From an uncultured Chlorobiota bacterium (lineage in GTDB: Bacteria; Bacteroidota; Bacteroidia; Bacteroidales; JAADGE01), in assembly GCA_947311265.1 (NCBI GenBank), contig CAMZKQ010000243.1, forward strand, positions 1-9,219: DNA of 9,219 nt, given 5' to 3'. A program made the translations under genes and the position numbers. Below are positions 6,369-9,219 of the stretch, in pieces. The notes beneath the pieces are model-generated. The model searched no databases. It saw only the letters and a list, made by a program, of their open reading frames with translations, and was not told where the DNA came from. Numbering within the stretch: position 1 is the first letter of the stretch; each line of letters begins with the position of its first letter.

Positions 6369-7403
6369 TTATAGTAAAGCAAGCTTGGTTTGCAAATAGC
6401 CTTCAAGCAATTTTACAAACATTTTAATAGCCGTTTCTCCCAAATTCATGCCTTTTACCATTACTTTTAGTTTTTCCAAAGTGCGGATAGGCATTCTGTC
6501 TCCACCCCAGTCGCTTAGGGTTTCTTTAAACATTTCTGTAAACTCTTTTTTTACAGTTGCGATATATATTTTTCCACTTTTTACCTCTAGGCGTGCCTCG
6601 AACATCAGGGAAAGCATTTTTTGTGTAAAGTAGGGGTAACCATGCGTAGCTCCAAAACAGAGGTCAATTTCCTTTTCCGAAAATTGTATTCGGTTGCCTT
6701 TTAGGTAAGAATCTGCGAGTTGTTTTACTTCTGCTCGTGTAAACCATTTTAGGTTAAGTGCCTCTACTATAAGCCCTGACCCTCGCCCGTCTATGTGGTT
6801 TTCGGTCATGAGTTCTTTCATATCGTGGTTAGATGCAAAAACACAGCCAAAGGCTTTTGAGCCGTTGTCAATTTCATCAACTTCCTGCAAAAGGGAGCTT
6901 AATTTGGCTAAAAAACGGTTGGCATTTTCGGGTTCTTTATAGGCAATGGTTTCTATAAATGCGTCAAATTCATCAATTAAAAAAAGGACATAGTAGCCTT
7001 TTGTGGAGTATATGTATTCCATTGCGGTGATGAAATTGGAGTACGAATTTTGAGATTTTCGCAGTTCAAATGTAAAGTGGTCGTTTAGGCTTGTCCATAG
7101 GACGTTGAAAAAAGCATCTTCATCTTTGCAGCCTTGTACGTTGGCAAAAATAAATGCTGAATCTAGTTTTTTTTCAGTCCCGTAAGGGATAATTTTTTGA
7201 GTGTATTCCCCATTCATCGCTTGGATTTTTTTTAGCAACGAGGTTTTTCCAATCTGGCGTTCGCCAGTAATCCAGATATTGCCTTGCGATTTTCCGGCAA
7301 TGGTTTCTTTTAGCACTCGCCGAATGGCTTTATCTCGGCTTATGAAGTCGGCACCTCGTACAGGGCTGTTATACACAAAGGGGTTTATTGCAGTATGTGG
7401 CAT
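6369..7403 (-). CDS. P-loop ATPase, STAND/archaeal-ATPase-like, first of a pair
   Basis: A 344-residue ATPase with Walker A GERQIGKTS (47-55), Walker B with VLFLIDEFD (139-147, Asp144/Glu145), a sensor-like strand GCVFASNHD (186-194) and GYPYFTQ (255-261). The fold assignment is the same as the next gene, of which it is a paralogue by motif order and N-terminal NPF/DF signature. It is shorter after the PYFTQ motif (about 83 residues against 135) and I see no convincing winged helix there, so the two proteins may have different jobs in one complex. No signal or membrane segment is present, so it should be cytoplasmic. It is the first gene of the run to 2964 and has a good -7 box 44-51 bp before its start. 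The start at 7403 is the first ATG placing NPF near the N-terminus, as in the paralogue. Confidence 0.85.
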   Translation of the reverse strand: MPHTAINPFVYNSPVRGADFISRDKAIRRVLKETIAGKSQGNIWITGERQIGKTSLLKKIQAMNGEYTQKIIPYGTEKKLDSAFIFANVQGCKDEDAFFNVLWTSLNDHFTFELRKSQNSYSNFITAMEYIYSTKGYYVLFLIDEFDAFIETIAYKEPENANRFLAKLSSLLQEVDEIDNGSKAFGCVFASNHDMKELMTENHIDGRGSGLIVEALNLKWFTRAEVKQLADSYLKGNRIQFSEKEIDLCFGATHGYPYFTQKMLSLMFEARLEVKSGKIYIATVKKEFTEMFKETLSDWGGDRMPIRTLEKLKVMVKGMNLGETAIKMFVKLLEGYLQTKLALL

Positions 7404-7446
7404 TGTGTTTTTTTAGGGGAAATGATTACATTCTGATAAAGATTTT

Positions 7447-7454
7447 CAAAAGTA
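7447..7454 (-). promoter_or_regulatory. Candidate -7 promoter box of the ATPase operon
   Basis: On the - strand this reads TACTTTTG, an exact match to the Bacteroidota -7 consensus TAnnTTTG, in the 153-bp gap before the first ATPase gene. It would give a leader of roughly 35-40 nt. A TTTTG lies only about 12 bp upstream of the box, closer than the usual -33 spacing. I see no intrinsic terminator for the LamG gene in 7404-7556, so readthrough from it is also possible. Confidence 0.4.
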
Positions 7455-7556
7455 ATGCTTTTATATCAAAATACATAATAATTTTAATAAAAAGTATAAT
7501 TTACTTTTTGTTAATCTAACTATGCTTTAAAATCCTCTAAAATAGATTGAATTTTC

Positions 7557-8720
7557 TTATTCCAAGATGATTTTTACCCCCCAGTAGCTATTTTTTGTGC
7601 ATTCTACTTTGTTGTATTTTTTTCGGTTGATTTGCACATCAAATTTTGCTTTGCTACGTACTGGTTTAAAAACAAGGTAGTTGCATTTATTTTTAAGCAT
7701 GCCTTCGTGGATATACTGGCGAACATCAGAAAGTTGTATTGGGCTAGATCGCCACTTGCCGTTTAGGCAAAGGTAAACAAGGTCTTCTTTGCCTCGGGTG
7801 TCGGTGGCAAAAATCATGACTTTCTTTTTGTTGGTAATATAATCTGCGGAAGCGTAATTTATTGGCACGCCCGACATTTCGGTAGGAAATGTGCAACCGT
7901 GGCTGTCGGTATTTACAATAGGGTCGGGTGGGTCTATTTCAGGTGGAGTAACAGGCAAAGGTGGGTCGGTGGTGTTTACAATTGCTCCTGGGCAATTAGT
8001 TGTTGGGGTATAGTTATATAATTTTTTTACGTCTTTGGCAGAGAGGACTTTGTTGTAAATTTTTAAATCGTCTAGCTTGCCGCAAAAGTACTCGTCGTCG
8101 CCGGGGCGGTCTCTGCCGATGTGTAGTGGGGCGGAGTTTTTATTAAAGCGTAAGCTAACGCTTCGGCTGAATACTTCGCTACCATCGAGGTAAAATTTGG
8201 CTTCTGAGCCGTCATAAGTGGAGGTGAAAAAGTGCCATCTGCCGTAGGAAAATCGGGAGGACATTTTCCAGAGTACTATGCCTTTTTTGCCGTCCATTTC
8301 GGAGCGGAGGGAGTAGGTTACTTTTGTAAACTGGAGGCGGTATTGTGGGTTGTTAAAGGTTTCTGATTTTCCGTTGCCTTTGCAGATTATTGTTCCCCAA
8401 AACAGGTCGCTATTGCAGGAGCGGTTAAAATATATCCAGCCAGACACGGAAAATTTTGTACTAATTTTGCTTAGTGCTGTTGAGTTCATTACTTCGATAT
8501 AGCTTGAGCCATCGAACTCCATTGCTCCGCATTTGTTGCCATTGCGGTCGGTGGTTTCGCTCATGTTGCCGTGTAGGATACCGTTGTTGCCTTTTATTTC
8601 TTCGTTGGCATTGCCGTCGAGTTTAAAGTAGGCGATTGGTTTTGTTCGGATTTGCGAGTAGCTAATATTTATCCCTATGAAGGAAAAAATGAGTAGAAAA
8701 AGGATTGATTTTGTTTTCAT
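7557..8720 (-). CDS. Secreted LamG-domain protein
   Basis: A 387-residue exported protein. Residues 1-22 are a Sec signal peptide (MKTK, then a hydrophobic run, then SYSQ, typical of Bacteroidota). About 27-237 form a concanavalin A-like LamG/Laminin_G_3 jelly roll: IAYFKLDGNANE at the start, FSVSGWIYF, RWHFFTSTYDGS with FYLDG, PLHIGRD, and the usual exit GKLDDLKIYNKVLS. A proline-rich linker (251-270) leads to a C-terminal region (about 275-387) with cysteines at 276, 318, 346 and 374 that I cannot assign. LamG domains bind carbohydrate or protein, here presumably outside the cell; no catalytic motif is seen, and no type IX sorting tail is evident, the C-terminus GVKIILE being simply a beta strand. 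It starts 16 nt after the glycosidase-like gene, so the two are probably one transcript. Confidence 0.85.
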   Translation of the reverse strand: MKTKSILFLLIFSFIGINISYSQIRTKPIAYFKLDGNANEEIKGNNGILHGNMSETTDRNGNKCGAMEFDGSSYIEVMNSTALSKISTKFSVSGWIYFNRSCNSDLFWGTIICKGNGKSETFNNPQYRLQFTKVTYSLRSEMDGKKGIVLWKMSSRFSYGRWHFFTSTYDGSEAKFYLDGSEVFSRSVSLRFNKNSAPLHIGRDRPGDDEYFCGKLDDLKIYNKVLSAKDVKKLYNYTPTTNCPGAIVNTTDPPLPVTPPEIDPPDPIVNTDSHGCTFPTEMSGVPINYASADYITNKKKVMIFATDTRGKEDLVYLCLNGKWRSSPIQLSDVRQYIHEGMLKNKCNYLVFKPVRSKAKFDVQINRKKYNKVECTKNSYWGVKIILE

Positions 8721-8736
8721 GGTATCGTTTTTAGGG

Positions 8737-9219
8737 TTACTTTAGCACTCCAATTATTGCTCCAAATTCTCCGCCGAGTTGTTTTCGTTGAATTTGGGGG
8801 AGGTACATTTCTGAAATTGCTCCATCTAAAAATAGGGCATTTCTGCAAGAAAATACATCGCTAAAAAGGCTTGCAAAATCGAAGAAATTAACTGGCTTGT
8901 TGGAGATTATAAAGACTACTTTTGTGGGGCTTATTATGCCTACTCCGCTTCTGATGCGTAGGTTTTTAGAGCCATCGTTAAACTTGGGGTTGATTATGCC
9001 GTTGTATAAAAGTAGGGGCCCAGATTGGGTGGCAAATTTTATGTTTTTATCTTTTTTATATTCTTTGGATTTAATTACTCGGCTGGTATTGTCTTTATTT
9101 ACAATAAAAATACCGTTAGAGTTGGCTTCGCTACCAAAATTCATGTAGAAATTTTGATAACCGGGGGGTTGTTTCAAATCTATTTTCATTAGCTGTTTTC
9201 CGTCTTCTATATATAGCCC
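8737..9219 (-). CDS. Phosphodiester glycosidase family protein (NAGPA/DUF2233), partial
   Basis: The reading frame is open from the right window edge (G-L-Y-I-E-D-G...) through the ATG at 9189 to a TAA at 8739-8737, so the true start is outside; 160 residues are visible. Counting from that ATG, recognisable family blocks are NFGSEANSNGIF (17-28), FATQSGPLL (52-60), RSGVGI (80-85), a VVFIIS strand (91-96), FDFASLF (103-109) and NALFLDGAISEMY (117-129). These match the C-terminal part of the NAGPA domain (the domain of the mammalian uncovering enzyme that removes GlcNAc from a phosphodiester), which in bacteria is found in exported or lipid-anchored proteins. An internal start at 9189 would cut into the domain and is unlikely. 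The substrate is not predictable. The LamG gene follows after 16 nt and may supply a partner binding domain. Confidence 0.85.
   Translation of the reverse strand, partial: GLYIEDGKQLMKIDLKQPPGYQNFYMNFGSEANSNGIFIVNKDNTSRVIKSKEYKKDKNIKFATQSGPLLLYNGIINPKFNDGSKNLRIRSGVGIISPTKVVFIISNKPVNFFDFASLFSDVFSCRNALFLDGAISEMYLPQIQRKQLGGEFGAIIGVLK

Noticed and set aside
8737..9189. Full-length 150-residue gene starting at the ATG at 9189
   Set aside because: The frame stays open to the window edge with family-like sequence (GLYIEDG), so this ATG is internal and the gene is partial.

Overview
The window looks like a piece of a Bacteroidota chromosome (Flavobacteriia/Cytophagia-like). It is AT-rich and the genes have A-rich upstream stretches instead of clear Shine-Dalgarno sites. 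Two or three start regions carry matches to the Bacteroidota -7 box TAnnTTTG. The proteins are of types common in that phylum: a eukaryote-like 540-residue P5C dehydrogenase, an 'SxYSRFGIGDL' outer-membrane barrel protein, a LamG protein with an SYSQ-type signal peptide, and a coiled-coil membrane protein. The CRISPR repeats at the left edge resemble type VI-B (Cas13b) repeats, which are known almost only from Bacteroidota.

Layout. 1-163: distal end of a CRISPR array with 36-bp repeats and 30-bp spacers, cut by the window edge. 164-394: a long perfect palindrome and a candidate promoter. 395-1036 (+): an orphan lipoprotein. 1037-1168: a repeat-like segment and a bidirectional terminator where the lipoprotein and pruA converge. 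1169-2800 (-): pruA, proline catabolism. 2801-2963: intergenic. 2964-7403 (-): a four-gene run read right to left, made of two paralogous P-loop ATPases, a membrane-anchored coiled-coil protein and a beta-barrel outer-membrane protein, with gaps of 9, -1 and 41 nt. 7404-7556: upstream region of that run with a good -7 box. 7557-9219 (-): a LamG-domain secreted protein preceded by a phosphodiester glycosidase-like gene that runs off the right edge.

The two genes at the distal end of the ATPase run are both interrupted. The coiled-coil gene changes frame at a seven-A tract that is a textbook A_AAA_AAA slippery heptamer. The barrel gene has one in-frame TAA inside a short imperfect direct repeat, while the rest of its frame is intact to a normal C-terminus. 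These may be real decay, homopolymer or assembly errors, or, for the first, programmed or transcriptional slippage. The most notable items are the Cas13b-like array, the slippery-site split gene and the paired-ATPase/coiled-coil/barrel operon, whose function I do not recognise.
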